The notes below the pieces were generated by a model that saw only the letters and a program-made list of their open reading frames with translations, was not told the DNA's origin and ran no database searches. A DNA stretch of 64,000 nucleotides from CAVVAL01 sp963742725 (GTDB lineage: Bacteria > Actinomycetota > Actinomycetes > Mycobacteriales > Cryptosporangiaceae): NCBI GenBank assembly GCA_963742725.1, contig CAVUMX010000003.1:124001-188000 (forward strand). Reading direction: 5' to 3'. Positions 7,421 through 16,321 of this stretch are shown here, one piece after another. The position numbers and the translations under genes were made by a program. Position 1 is the stretch's first letter. Each line of letters begins with the position of its first letter.

Positions 7421-8344
7421 CGGCGTGTCGATGTCCCGGGGAACGTCGGCAGCGGCTACGGCGTGCGCGTGCCTGCGAACGAGGCCGTGGTCCTGACGGT
7501 GACCGGGATGGAGGCCGACGCTCACGCTGGTCTCGGGCGGTGGTTCCGGCGCGGTGGCGAGCCCCGCCGCCTTCGCCGGCCGTGTGGTGAGCATGACGGC
7601 GCACACGATGAGCAGCGTGACGCCGGCCGCCGCGAGCGCCAGCCCGAGAGTGCTCGTTCTGCGGTGAAGGTCGATGGGTAGGGGGAGCCCGGATCGTCCC
7701 AGTGGTTTGGCCCGGCCGGAGAAGTAGGCGGCACGGTCCGGTGCGCCCGCGAACGTGACGACCCGCGCGAAGAGCAGGGTCGGAGCGGCATCCGGGTGGG
7801 GCGCACCGAACATCCGACGAGCGTCGTCTCCACAGGTGACGGAGAGGACGGTCTCAACGCGAACGATCGCCGCCCGCATCGCGCGCGCCGTGGACCCGAG
7901 CACCGCGGCGAGATGGGCTGGTCCCAACCCGTGCCGGAGCGCGAGCTCGGCGATCTCCTGGTCGCGCGGGCCGAGTCTCGCGGCCGCGCGGCGCACCTCG
8001 GACAGCATCCGCATCGCCTCCCGGCCCGCCGCCGGGCAGCTGTCGTCGCGGGTGCCGGCGAGCGAACCGACGAATGGCGGGCCGCCGGGGCGCCGTGACG
8101 CGCGTAGGCACTCGTTGCGGGCTGCCGCGTACAGCCACGGCCGCAGGAGGTCGGGTGTCGCCAGCAGCGCGGGCTCGCCGGCGGCTGCGAGTAGTGCCAC
8201 GTACACGGCGTCCTCGGCGACGTTCGGATCGCCAATCGTCCAATGGCAGTAGTCATAGAGGCCGGCGGCGCAGGCTTCATACGCGGCCGTGATCCACGGT
8301 CGGTCAGCTACCGGTCGCCGCGGGCCCCTTCGCGGCATCGTCAT
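7382..8344 (-). CDS. Sigma-70-like (ECF-type) protein with C-terminal membrane segment
   Basis: The 320-residue product has an N-terminal part like sigma region 2 (AAYEACAAGLYDYCHWTIGD, then DAVYVALLAA and PWLYAAARNECLR). A second helical part (about 105-165) resembles region 4, with LGPRDQEIAELALRHGL and LAAVLGSTARAMRAAI. A single membrane segment lies near residues 218-240 (LGLALAAAGVTLLIVCAVML), followed by a short tail. ECF factors fused to a membrane anchor occur in actinomycetes and may serve as sensor-sigma hybrids. No separate anti-sigma gene is next to it. The start region (ATG 8344 or 8338) lacks a clear ribosome-binding site. A TTAAC-type element lies 70 bp upstream. Confidence 0.75.
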   Translation of the reverse strand: MTMPRRGPRRPVADRPWITAAYEACAAGLYDYCHWTIGDPNVAEDAVYVALLAAAGEPALLATPDLLRPWLYAAARNECLRASRRPGGPPFVGSLAGTRDDSCPAAGREAMRMLSEVRRAAARLGPRDQEIAELALRHGLGPAHLAAVLGSTARAMRAAIVRVETVLSVTCGDDARRMFGAPHPDAAPTLLFARVVTFAGAPDRAAYFSGRAKPLGRSGLPLPIDLHRRTSTLGLALAAAGVTLLIVCAVMLTTRPAKAAGLATAPEPPPETSVSVGLHPGHRQDHGLVRRHAHAVAAADVPRDIDTPSPCEDRVPELHA

Positions 8345-8412
8345 CGTGGCACGCCGGCTGTGCGGTCGTTGCGCGAGCGCGTCATGTCCAGGCCCCCTTG
8401 ACCAGCAGCAGT

Positions 8413-8424
8413 GTGATAGTTAAC
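8413..8424 (-). promoter_or_regulatory. AraR-like operator variant (GTGATAGTTAAC)
   Basis: GTGATAGTTAAC lies between the sigma-like gene and GH43. The bases around it (TGTGAT before, ACTC and CGCAACG after) are almost identical to those at 16142-16166, so about 25 bp are shared between the two loci. It probably binds the same regulator as the palindrome at 8468. Confidence 0.6.
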
Positions 8425-8467
8425 ACTCTCGCAACGCCTGTTCAACCCCGGCTGATGAGGCATTGAT

Positions 8468-8479
8468 GTTAACGCTAAC
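8468..8479. promoter_or_regulatory. AraR operator (GTTAACGCTAAC)
   Basis: Near-perfect LacI-type palindrome ending 30 bp before the GH43 start. Related 12-mers precede araB, araR and ytfQ. Confidence 0.75.
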
Positions 8480-8509
8480 GCATGCCGGACCTCAGTCCTA
8501 GGAGAGACC

Positions 8510-10786
8510 GTGCGCAGTGACCTGAAGCGCCGAGCGACAGCGGCGGCCCTGCGATGGCTGGCGCACCGCGCGGCGCTGCTGTCCGTAGCGGTGATCTCCT
8601 TGGCCGGCGGCCTGCTGGCGGTCTCCGTCGGACCGCTCCGCGCAGCGGAGGAGACGGAAGGCCTGGCGCTGTGGTACGAGCTCGACGCCGGGTCCGGCAG
8701 CGTGGCTGTCGACTCGTCGGGGCACGGCCGTGACGGCGCGGTTCTCGGCGCGGCCGGGTGGTCTGCCGGCGAGGGCCTGGTGTTCAACGGCACCGACACC
8801 TACGTCAAGGTGCCGGACAACCTCCTGCGCGGCATGAACGGCATCACCGTCGCGATGGACGTGCTCGTCGACCCGGAGCAGGCCAGCCCGTACTTCATCT
8901 ACGGATTCGGCAACTCCAGCGGTACGACCGGCAATGGTTACCTGTTCACCACGGGCAACGACTTCCGCACGAGCGTCGCCACCGGCAACTGGTCGACGGA
9001 GCAGACCACCCGGGCCTCGCCTGCGCGGAGCCTCCCGCGCGGCGTGTGGAAGCACGTGGCGTACACCCTCGGCGGCAACACCGGCGTGCTGTACCAGGAC
9101 GGGATAGAGATCGGACGCAACCCCGCCGTGACGATCACGCCCGGTTCCATCGGGGCGGGTACGACGACGGCCAACTACCTCGGACGGTCGGTGTACTCCG
9201 GCGACCGGTTGTTCAAGGGCAGGATCCGGGACTTCCGCGTCTACGACCGTCCGCTCGCCGCGACCGAGATCGGCCACCTCGCGTTGCCGGTCACCTCGCG
9301 GATCGTCCAGCGGGACAAGGACGCGCTCACACTCGGCGACACCCGCGAAGTGACGGCGAACCTGTCGTTGCCGACGAGCGGCCCGAACGGTTCCGCCATC
9401 ACGTGGGAGTCGAGCGACGGCGCGGTCGTCGGGCACGACGGCACGGTGACCAGACCATCGCTCGGGCGGCCCGATGCGAGGGTGACGCTGACCGCCACGC
9501 TGGTGCACGGCGCCGTCCGCGACACCAAGAAGTTCAGGGTGACCGTCCTGGCGGAAATGGACGACTCGCAGCTCGTGAACCGGGCCGCCAAGGCACTGAC
9601 GGTGCACAACGTGAAGGACGTCCGGGGGAATCTGACGTTGCCGACGAAAGGCGCGGACGGCACCACCGTCACCTGGAAGTCGGACCGTCCGTCCGTGATC
9701 TCCACGACGGGCGTGGTCAACCGCCCGGCGCCCGGCCGCGGTACCACGACGGTCGTCCTGATCGCCACGGTGTCCAGGAACCAGGCGGCGTCGTCCCGGA
9801 CCTTCGTCGCCAAGGTGCCCGCGCTGCCGGCGCCGCGGCCCTACGTCGGCTACGCGTTCAGCTACTTCACCGGTGAGGGAACGGCCGACGGTGAGCAGGT
9901 CTACGCCGCTCTGAGCCAAGGCAACGACCCGCTGCGCTGGCGCGAGCTCAACGGCGGTAGGCCTGTACTGACCTCGACCATGGGGGAGAAGGGCCTGCGC
10001 GACCCGTTCATCATCCGTTCGCCGGAGGGCGACAAGTTCTACCAGATCGCCACGGACCTGCGGATCCACGGGAACGGCGACTGGGACGCCGCCCAGCGCA
10101 CCGGCAGCAGGTCGATCATGGTCTGGGAGTCCACCGACCTGGTCAACTGGACCGACCAGCGGCTCGTGATGGTGGCGCCCGACACCGCCGGGAACACGTG
10201 GGCACCTGAGGCCTACTACGACAAGGGGCTCGGCGCCTACGTCGTGTTCTGGGCGTCCAAGCTCTACGCGAGCGACGACCCGGACCACACCGGCAACACC
10301 TACAACAGGATGCTGTACGCCACGACGCGGGACTTCGTGACGTTCACCGAGCCGAAGGTCTGGGTCGACCCGGGCTACTCCGTGATCGACTCCACGGTGA
10401 TCGAGCACGACGGGACCTACTACCGGTTCACCAAGGACGAGCGGAACAACAGCTCGTCGACGCCGTGCAGCAAGTTCATCATCGAGGAGAGGTCCGAAAC
10501 GATCCTGGACCTGGAGTACGACTTCGTCGCCGAGTGCATCGGCCGGGGAGCGATCAACCAGGGCGAGGGTCCGACGATCTTCAAGTCGAACACCGAGGAG
10601 AAGTGGTACCTGTTCATCGACGAGTTTGGCGGGCGCGGCTACGTTCCGTTCGAGTCGACGGACCTTGCCTCCGGTGCCTGGACGAAGTCCGCTGACTACG
10701 CTCTTCCGGCTCGGCCGCGCCACGGAACCGTGCTGCCTGTCACCCAGGCCGAGTACGACCGGATGCTGCGGGCGTACGGACCGTAG
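8510..10786 (+). CDS. Secreted GH43 arabinanase/arabinofuranosidase with LamG and Ig-like domains
   Basis: The 758-residue enzyme starts at a GTG with GGAGAG just upstream. A signal peptide (1 to about 46) is followed by a LamG-type jelly-roll (about 54-255, with VFNGTDTYVKVPDN and GRIRDFRVYDRPL). Two bacterial Ig-like repeats follow (about 262-345 and 350-437, each with a WESSDG/WKSDRP motif). The catalytic GH43 five-bladed propeller spans about 445-758. It contains GLRDPFII (a catalytic aspartate), WAPEAYYD and the late EGPTIFKS glutamate region. The family cleaves arabinan or arabino-oligosaccharides, and the adjacent araBDA operon supports an arabinan substrate. The operator at 8468 indicates control by AraR. 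Confidence 0.9.
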   Translation: MRSDLKRRATAAALRWLAHRAALLSVAVISLAGGLLAVSVGPLRAAEETEGLALWYELDAGSGSVAVDSSGHGRDGAVLGAAGWSAGEGLVFNGTDTYVKVPDNLLRGMNGITVAMDVLVDPEQASPYFIYGFGNSSGTTGNGYLFTTGNDFRTSVATGNWSTEQTTRASPARSLPRGVWKHVAYTLGGNTGVLYQDGIEIGRNPAVTITPGSIGAGTTTANYLGRSVYSGDRLFKGRIRDFRVYDRPLAATEIGHLALPVTSRIVQRDKDALTLGDTREVTANLSLPTSGPNGSAITWESSDGAVVGHDGTVTRPSLGRPDARVTLTATLVHGAVRDTKKFRVTVLAEMDDSQLVNRAAKALTVHNVKDVRGNLTLPTKGADGTTVTWKSDRPSVISTTGVVNRPAPGRGTTTVVLIATVSRNQAASSRTFVAKVPALPAPRPYVGYAFSYFTGEGTADGEQVYAALSQGNDPLRWRELNGGRPVLTSTMGEKGLRDPFIIRSPEGDKFYQIATDLRIHGNGDWDAAQRTGSRSIMVWESTDLVNWTDQRLVMVAPDTAGNTWAPEAYYDKGLGAYVVFWASKLYASDDPDHTGNTYNRMLYATTRDFVTFTEPKVWVDPGYSVIDSTVIEHDGTYYRFTKDERNNSSSTPCSKFIIEERSETILDLEYDFVAECIGRGAINQGEGPTIFKSNTEEKWYLFIDEFGGRGYVPFESTDLASGAWTKSADYALPARPRHGTVLPVTQAEYDRMLRAYGP

Positions 10787-10864
10787 CTCGGTGGCGGCCA
10801 GCGGGTCCGGCGCCGCGCGGCAGCCTGCGGGGTATGTCCGCGCGGCACGCTGACCGCCACCGAG
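10787..10864. terminator. Large nested hairpin, bidirectional terminator
   Basis: The arm at 10787-10803 pairs with 10848-10864 over 17 bp with a single G-U, and inside it 10812-10820 pairs perfectly with 10838-10846. It begins directly after the GH43 stop codon and faces the end of convergent araA, so it can serve both transcripts. There is no T-run. Confidence 0.75.
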
Positions 10865-10939
10865 GATCAATGGACGTACGGCCAGCCGCCGCCGTCCGCT
10901 CCGGCAGCGCGGGACGCGCCCGGGCTGCCGGAGCACGCG

Positions 10940-12340
10940 TCAGACCTGGACGTACTCGATTCCGGCAAGCTCGCAGAAGACGCGCCAGTCTCCGGCGTTA
11001 CGGCCAAGGTTCATCACCATGTGGTGGGTGCCGCCCGCACGCAGCCAGGCGTCCATGCAGTCCCGGAGTCCGGTGTCCGGCCGGAACTGGCCGTACGGCA
11101 TTTCGAGAGCGGGCAGCACCTGGGAGTCCAGTACCTCGCCCTCGGCGACCACGAGCCGGAACTTCTCGCCGCCGAGCGAGACCAGCGACGCGAGTGTCGC
11201 CGGGCCCGGCTGGATCCGGAAGAGGAAGGTGGGCGGGTCCTCCAACTTGCCGATGCCGAGTGACCGCTTGATCAGGCGCACAGGCTCGTCCGAGCGGGCG
11301 ACCGCCCAGTTCCCCTCGCCCATGTGGCTCATCAGGACCGACTCCGAGGGAAAGTCCATGGCGTACATCTCGGTGAAGTGGGCGTCGCCGAGGAGCGTGT
11401 GGCCGGCGGAGACCATCGTCGCGGCCAGCGCGTCGCCCTCGGCTCCGTACCCGTAGCCCTCGGCCATCAGCGACGAGGCCGCAGCCAGCGGCAGCCGGGA
11501 GAACCGGCCGTCCTCGCCGATCGCGTCGAAGTGGGTCGAGTAGGCCCCGTAGCCGCGATCGATGAGGATCAGTTCGATCGCGAGCTGCATACGGGCGTGG
11601 TCCTGCCGCTCCTCCGCGGACAGCAGCGGATCGATCTCGAACCGCTCGTCCTCCCACGCCATCAACTCGGTGATCTCGGCCTGCGGGACGTCGGCCATGC
11701 CGCGCCACAGGTCGCCGGGGGCGACGTAGCTGATCTCCGGTCCGAGCGCGCGCAGGAGTGCGTTCTCGTCGACCCGGATGTCGCCCATGTCGTTCATGGC
11801 GTACCCGAACACACCGACCTTGAGCGATCGCCACGCGGTGACCGCCGCGGCGGCACGGGCCCAACGCCCGATCCGCTCCTCGAACGCCGGGCTGCTCCAG
11901 TCCTCCGTGACGACGTGGAACGGCCGTCCGGCGCGTACCATCGCGTTGGCCGTGTCCTGCGCGCCGTGGATGCCCTGGTTGTAGGTCATGTCCGCCATGT
12001 CCCAGGCCGGTGTCACGGCGGCTTCGGGCTGGATGTTGGCAAGGCAGACCGGCAGGCGGTTCTCGTTGAACAGCCGGGCCACCCGCATCGCCGGGCCGTA
12101 GGTCAGCATCACCACGAGGACGCCGTCGAGGTCGGCGTTCTCGAACTCGCGCATCACCTGCTCGGCGTCCTCGCGGCTCTTGACCGGCCGGCCGACGACG
12201 AAGTCGGCGACGTCCGCGAGCCTGCCGGCGACCTCCTGGGCGTACTTCTCCTGCCGGTCGGTGATGCCGGGAATCATGTGGTCGTACAGGGCCTGGGTGA
12301 TGCCCAGGACACCGATGCGAGGCAGGCGCTCTGTGCTCAA
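10940..12340 (-). CDS. araA: L-arabinose isomerase
   Basis: The 466-residue enzyme converts L-arabinose to L-ribulose in the cytoplasm. It belongs to the L-fucose/L-arabinose isomerase fold and is somewhat shorter than the 500-residue E. coli form. Metal-site candidates are visible in SLMAEGYGYGAEGD, FTEMYAMDF with the following SHMGEGN, and GGTHHMVMNLG. The start is a TTG at 12340 whose bases overlap the araD stop (TTGA); AGAGGAA lies just upstream. It is the last gene of the araBDA operon and ends before the large hairpin at 10787-10864. Confidence 0.88.
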   Translation of the reverse strand: MSTERLPRIGVLGITQALYDHMIPGITDRQEKYAQEVAGRLADVADFVVGRPVKSREDAEQVMREFENADLDGVLVVMLTYGPAMRVARLFNENRLPVCLANIQPEAAVTPAWDMADMTYNQGIHGAQDTANAMVRAGRPFHVVTEDWSSPAFEERIGRWARAAAAVTAWRSLKVGVFGYAMNDMGDIRVDENALLRALGPEISYVAPGDLWRGMADVPQAEITELMAWEDERFEIDPLLSAEERQDHARMQLAIELILIDRGYGAYSTHFDAIGEDGRFSRLPLAAASSLMAEGYGYGAEGDALAATMVSAGHTLLGDAHFTEMYAMDFPSESVLMSHMGEGNWAVARSDEPVRLIKRSLGIGKLEDPPTFLFRIQPGPATLASLVSLGGEKFRLVVAEGEVLDSQVLPALEMPYGQFRPDTGLRDCMDAWLRAGGTHHMVMNLGRNAGDWRVFCELAGIEYVQV

Positions 12341-13029
12341 CGGGTTTCCTCTCGGATCTCAGGCTGGCCGTAGACGTTCTGGTAGCGCTCGTACAGGGCG
12401 TCCACGTCGGGCGGCGCGATCCGCGGCACCTCGCCTAGCGACCGTGCCAGGTGGACGGTGCGCGCGACGTCCTCACACATCACCGCTGCCTTGACGGCCG
12501 CGGTCGGTGTCTCCCCGATCGCGAAGACGCCGTGGTTGCGCATGAGGACGGCGGGGGAGCGGTGCCCGGCGAGCGTCTCCACGATGCCCTTGCCGATGTC
12601 GTCCCCGCCGATGAGCGCGAACGGGCCGACCGGGATCTCGCCGCCGAACTCGTCCGCCATCGCCGTGATCACGCACGGGATCGGCTCGCCCCGCGCCGCC
12701 CACGCCGTGGCGTACGGGCTGTGCGTGTGCACCACGCCGCCGACGTGTGGCATCGAACGGTAGACGTAGGCGTGCGCGGCGGCGTCACTGGACGGAGCGA
12801 GATCGCCCTCGACCGGCGTGCCGTCCACAGTGATCACGACCATCGATTCGGGAGTCAGCTCGTCGTAGGACACGCCGCTCGGCTTGATCACGACGAGGTC
12901 GGTACCGCGCACACGGGCGGAGACGTTGCCGCTGGTCCACGCCACCAGTCCGGAGCGGGTCAGCTCGGCGTGCAGCGCGCAGACCGTGCGACGCAGCTCG
13001 GCCACCTGGGCGGTCACGGCCTCGGTCAT
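12337..13029 (-). CDS. araD: L-ribulose-5-phosphate 4-epimerase
   Basis: The 230-residue class II aldolase-type enzyme makes D-xylulose 5-phosphate from L-ribulose 5-phosphate. Seen are SGNVSAR, KPSGVSY, the zinc ligands in VHTHSPYAT and the later RNHGVFAIG histidine. The ATG at 13029 overlaps the araB stop by four bases, and its own stop overlaps the araA start, so the three enzymes are translationally coupled. Confidence 0.93.
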   Translation of the reverse strand: MTEAVTAQVAELRRTVCALHAELTRSGLVAWTSGNVSARVRGTDLVVIKPSGVSYDELTPESMVVITVDGTPVEGDLAPSSDAAAHAYVYRSMPHVGGVVHTHSPYATAWAARGEPIPCVITAMADEFGGEIPVGPFALIGGDDIGKGIVETLAGHRSPAVLMRNHGVFAIGETPTAAVKAAVMCEDVARTVHLARSLGEVPRIAPPDVDALYERYQNVYGQPEIREETR

Positions 13030-14702
13030 CGGTTCACCGCCTGTCGCCGGATCTCCCGCAACCTGTGCATCACGTCGTTTCCTCCCCGTCCGAAGTGGTC
13101 GTGCAGCGCGAGGTACTCGGCGTACAGCGCGTCGTAGGCGTCGGCACGCCCGGGATCGGGCTGGTAGGCGGCCGTGCGCGCCGAACCCATCGCCGCCGAG
13201 GCCGCCCGGATGTCCGCGTGGACTCCGGCGGCGACCGCGGCGTGCATGGCCGAGCCGAGGGCCGGACCCTGAGCGGAGGCCACGGCACCGAGCGGCCGGC
13301 GCGTGACGTCGGCGTAGATCTGCATCAGCAGCCGGTTCTTGAGCAGCCCACCGGCGACGACGAGCTCCCGCACCGCTACGCCGGACTCCTCGAACGCCTC
13401 GATGATCCGCCGGGTACCGAACGCCGTCGCCTCCAGCAGTGCCCGGTACGTGTCCTCTGGCTTCGTCGCGACCGTCTGGCCGACCACGATGCCGGACAGG
13501 TCATGGTCGACCAGTACCGAACGGTTACCGCTGTGCCAGTCCAGCGCGACCAGTCCGTGTTCACCGACCCGCTGATCGGCGCAGAGCGTGGTCAGCAGCT
13601 CGTGGACATCGATGCCGCGGGCGCTCGCCAGGTCGTGGTACTCGGGCGGCACGGACGTGCGCACGAACCAGCCGAAGATGTCGCCGACGCCGCTCTGTCC
13701 CGCTTCGTAGCCCCACAGACCGGGGACGATGCCGTCACGTACGACGCCGCACATCCCCGGCACCTCACCGAGGACGTCAGAGTTCATCACGTGGCAGGTG
13801 GACGTGCCCATCACGGCGAGCAGCTGACCCGGCTCGATCGCGCGCGCGGCGGGTGCGGTGACGTGGGCGTCGACGTTGCCGACGCAGACCGCGATGCCCT
13901 CGCGCAGTCCAGTCCACGACGCGGCCTCGGCGGTCAGCCCGCCGGCGCGCGCGCCGAGCTGGCCGAGCGGGCGTTCGATCTTCTCGACGAAGCCGGCGAA
14001 CGCTGGATTCAGCGTGGCCAGGAACTCGGGCGACGGGTACCGGCCGTCCTGCAGGATTCCCTTGTAGCCGGCGGTGCAGACGTTGCGGACGTAGGTGCCG
14101 CACAGCTGCCAGACGATCCAGTCCGCCGCCTCGATCCAGTGCGCTGTGCGGGCGTAGAGGTCGGGATCCTCCTCAAGCACCTGGAGCGCCTTCGCGAACT
14201 CCCACTCGGAGGAGATCCGGCCGCCGTACCTCGCCAGCCACGGTTCCCCGGTCTTCGCCGCCAGTTCGGTGATGCGGTCGGCGTGGGGCTGCGCGCTGTG
14301 GTGGCGCCACAGTTTCGGGTACGCGTTGCGGCGGCCGGACAGCTCGGCGAGCTCGCACAGCGGCGTGCCGTCCGCGAGCGCGGGCAATACCGTGCAGGCC
14401 GTGAAGTCGGTGCCGATGCCGACGACGTCGGCCGGATCGACTCCGCTTCGGCGCACCGCCTCCGGCACGGCGGTGCGCAGCACCTCGCGCCAGTCCTCGG
14501 GGATCTGCAGCGCCCAGTCGGGGGGCAGCTCCTCGCCTGTCGCCGGGAGCCTCCCGTCGACGACGCCGTGCCGGTACTCGTGCACCGCGGCGCCGAGCTC
14601 GTCGCCGTCCGCGGCCCGTATCACCACGGCACGGCCGGAGAGGGTGCCGAAGTCAACGCCAACGACGATGGCAGAGTGAGCGTTAACAGAAGGCGAGCTC
14701 AA
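13026..14702 (-). CDS. araB: L-ribulokinase
   Basis: The FGGY-family kinase phosphorylates L-ribulose with ATP. Motifs include VGVDFGTLSGRAVV at the N-terminus, MGTSTCHVMN, a WHSGNRS run and the late VAGGLLKNRLLMQI. I place the start at a TTG at 14702 (558 residues, normal for AraB), because GGGAG lies five bases before it and no ATG or GTG occurs at the expected N-terminus. Longer upstream starts would run through the operator at 14812. A further operator-like 12-mer at 14676-14687 then falls inside codons 6-9. Confidence 0.9.
   Translation of the reverse strand: MSSPSVNAHSAIVVGVDFGTLSGRAVVIRAADGDELGAAVHEYRHGVVDGRLPATGEELPPDWALQIPEDWREVLRTAVPEAVRRSGVDPADVVGIGTDFTACTVLPALADGTPLCELAELSGRRNAYPKLWRHHSAQPHADRITELAAKTGEPWLARYGGRISSEWEFAKALQVLEEDPDLYARTAHWIEAADWIVWQLCGTYVRNVCTAGYKGILQDGRYPSPEFLATLNPAFAGFVEKIERPLGQLGARAGGLTAEAASWTGLREGIAVCVGNVDAHVTAPAARAIEPGQLLAVMGTSTCHVMNSDVLGEVPGMCGVVRDGIVPGLWGYEAGQSGVGDIFGWFVRTSVPPEYHDLASARGIDVHELLTTLCADQRVGEHGLVALDWHSGNRSVLVDHDLSGIVVGQTVATKPEDTYRALLEATAFGTRRIIEAFEESGVAVRELVVAGGLLKNRLLMQIYADVTRRPLGAVASAQGPALGSAMHAAVAAGVHADIRAASAAMGSARTAAYQPDPGRADAYDALYAEYLALHDHFGRGGNDVMHRLREIRRQAVNR
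14676..14687 (-). promoter_or_regulatory. AraR-like operator variant inside the araB 5' end
   Basis: GTGAGCGTTAAC matches the GTGATNGTTAAC form seen at 8413 and 16144. It lies within the first codons of araB, so it could be a downstream roadblock operator paired with 14812. Confidence 0.45.
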
Positions 14703-14811
14703 CTGGGCTCCCAGGCGGTAGGCGGGCAGGTCGGCGAGGTCAGACGGTCCACCCGGCTCGTGCCGAGGATCGACCGATGGGGTGGTGAGCAGCGCTACAT
14801 GGAAACTAATT

Positions 14812-14823
14812 GTTAACGTTAAC
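14812..14823. promoter_or_regulatory. AraR operator (GTTAACGTTAAC)
   Basis: Perfect 12-bp palindrome between araB (start 14702) and the end of araR (14884), 110 bp before the araB start, hence in the promoter region of araBDA. Confidence 0.75.
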
Positions 14824-14883
14824 GCGCACAAGTCGTCAAGGTCGTGGCGGGACGCGGTTGGGCGGGTGCGGTAACAGTTCGGA

Positions 14884-15906
14884 TCAGTGCGGCGGCGGCG
14901 CGGTGCTGAGCCGGATCACGAGCTCCGGGCGCACGACGGTCAGGTCCTCCGGTTCCGCGCCGGTCAGGCGCCGCAGCAGCGTCTGCATCCCGAGCCGGCC
15001 GACCGACGCGAAGTCCTGCCGGATGGTCGTCAGCGGCGGCGTGAAGAACGCGGCCTCGGGCACGTCGTCGAATCCGACCACGCTGACGTCGTCGGGCACC
15101 CGGATGCCGCGCTCGGCGAGCGCGCGCAGGACACCCAGCGCCATCTGGTCGTTGGCGACGAAGACGGCGGTGACGTCGTCGCGCTCGGCCAGCGCCTGCC
15201 CTGCGCGGTATCCCGAGACGGGGCTCCAGTCGCCGGTGAGCGGATGGGGCGCCGGCGCCTTCGCGCTCGCCAGCTCCTCGCGCCAGCCCTCCAGGCGACC
15301 CTCCGCGTCGAGGGAGTCGGCCGGGCCGGTGACATGCCATACGGTGCGATGCCCGAGCGACAGCAGATGCCGGGTGGCCTCCCGCGCCCCCTGGACCTGG
15401 TCGATGCCGACGACGGGGTGGCTGGACACCGTGGCCAGTTGGACGGCGACGACCGGGACATCGAGAAGGATGTGCTGGAGAGCCAGCGCCACGGGGCGCT
15501 GAGGGGCGATGACGAGGATGCCTTCGACGGATTGGGCGATGAGCCGGTCCACCGCGTCGAGGATCTCGGTCCGGTCCATCCGGCGCAGGCTGGCGACGGA
15601 CACGACGTAGCCCGCCTCCCGCGCGGCCTCCTCAAGCGCGAACAGCGTGCTGACGGGCCCGTAGAGAGTGGTGTCGAAGCTGATCACACCGACCGTGTTC
15701 GAACGGCGGGTGACGAGCGCGCGTGCGGCACCATTCCTGCGGTAGTCGAGCTGCGCGATGGCCTGGAGTACGCGTTCGCGCGTCAACTCGCTGACGCTGG
15801 AAGAGTTGTTGAGTACCCGCGAGACCGTCTGGTGCGAGACGCCCGCCAGCCGTGCGACGTCCATCATTACCGCCGGCCGTCGCTTGGACTCGCTGCTCGT
15901 CACCAT
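14884..15906 (-). CDS. araR: LacI-family regulator, probable arabinose repressor
   Basis: The 340-residue protein has a LacI helix-turn-helix (MMDVARLAGVSHQTVSRVLN), the hinge LDYRRNGAARAL and a sugar-binding-fold core ending in VVGFDDVPEAAFFTPPLTTI. It lies between araB and the ytfQ-type transporter. Every promoter in this block carries a GTTAASG-type palindrome, the usual kind of LacI operator, so it is the natural local repressor. This is not the GntR-type AraR of Bacillus; the symbol is used for role. The effector is inferred to be arabinose or an arabino-oligosaccharide. Confidence 0.85.
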   Translation of the reverse strand: MVTSSESKRRPAVMMDVARLAGVSHQTVSRVLNNSSSVSELTRERVLQAIAQLDYRRNGAARALVTRRSNTVGVISFDTTLYGPVSTLFALEEAAREAGYVVSVASLRRMDRTEILDAVDRLIAQSVEGILVIAPQRPVALALQHILLDVPVVAVQLATVSSHPVVGIDQVQGAREATRHLLSLGHRTVWHVTGPADSLDAEGRLEGWREELASAKAPAPHPLTGDWSPVSGYRAGQALAERDDVTAVFVANDQMALGVLRALAERGIRVPDDVSVVGFDDVPEAAFFTPPLTTIRQDFASVGRLGMQTLLRRLTGAEPEDLTVVRPELVIRLSTAPPPH

Positions 15907-16033
15907 GTCCGCTGCCCTTCCCGCCCATCCGATGTCAACGCTCCTGCGGCTGACGCCGTCGTTCCTTTGACCCGCGTTGTCATCCTCGCAGAACTCCCGC
16001 GGCTCGCGGGCAGCGCGATGAGATACGCCGCGT

Positions 16034-16045
16034 GTTAGCGCTAAC
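16034..16045. promoter_or_regulatory. AraR operator (GTTAGCGCTAAC)
   Basis: Perfect 12-bp palindrome 128 bp upstream of the araR start, in the 451-bp araR-ytfQ intergenic region (15907-16357). It fits autoregulation of araR. Confidence 0.75.
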
Positions 16046-16143
16046 CTCGCGTCTGCCCAGCCGGCTGCGGGTGCGGCCCCGCCGCGACGGCTTCGGATCT
16101 CAGCTCGGTAACCGATTCCCCGGCCGCTTGACGGGCAGTTGTG

Positions 16144-16155
16144 TGATCGTTAACA
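16144..16155 (-). promoter_or_regulatory. AraR-like operator variant (GTGATCGTTAAC)
   Basis: Middle site of three in the araR-ytfQ intergenic region. With its flanks it is nearly identical over about 25 bp to the site at 8413-8424, pointing to a second, longer operator form or a shared promoter part. Confidence 0.55.
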
Positions 16156-16321
16156 CTCGCGCAACGCTACGCCACAGCTGCGAACTACGGAGGTGAACCG
16201 CCGGTGAGTCGGCAAGTAGATGAACCAGCAGGGGAAACGCGCCTCCCGCTCCGGGGCCCTGGTGGGCGGAGCATCGTTATTGGCGGGGCCGCGCCCGGCG
16301 CGCACCGTCAGAAAACGGAAT

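Noticed and set aside
8498..10936. 812-residue minus-strand open frame antisense to the GH43 gene
   Set aside because: It is Arg/Val/Gly-rich without domains and mirrors the GH43 coding frame; long antisense frames are expected at this GC content.
13026..14831. AraB start at the far upstream position 14831
   Set aside because: It would add about 43 residues unlike any ribulokinase and place the operator at 14812 inside the gene; the TTG at 14702 has a good ribosome site.
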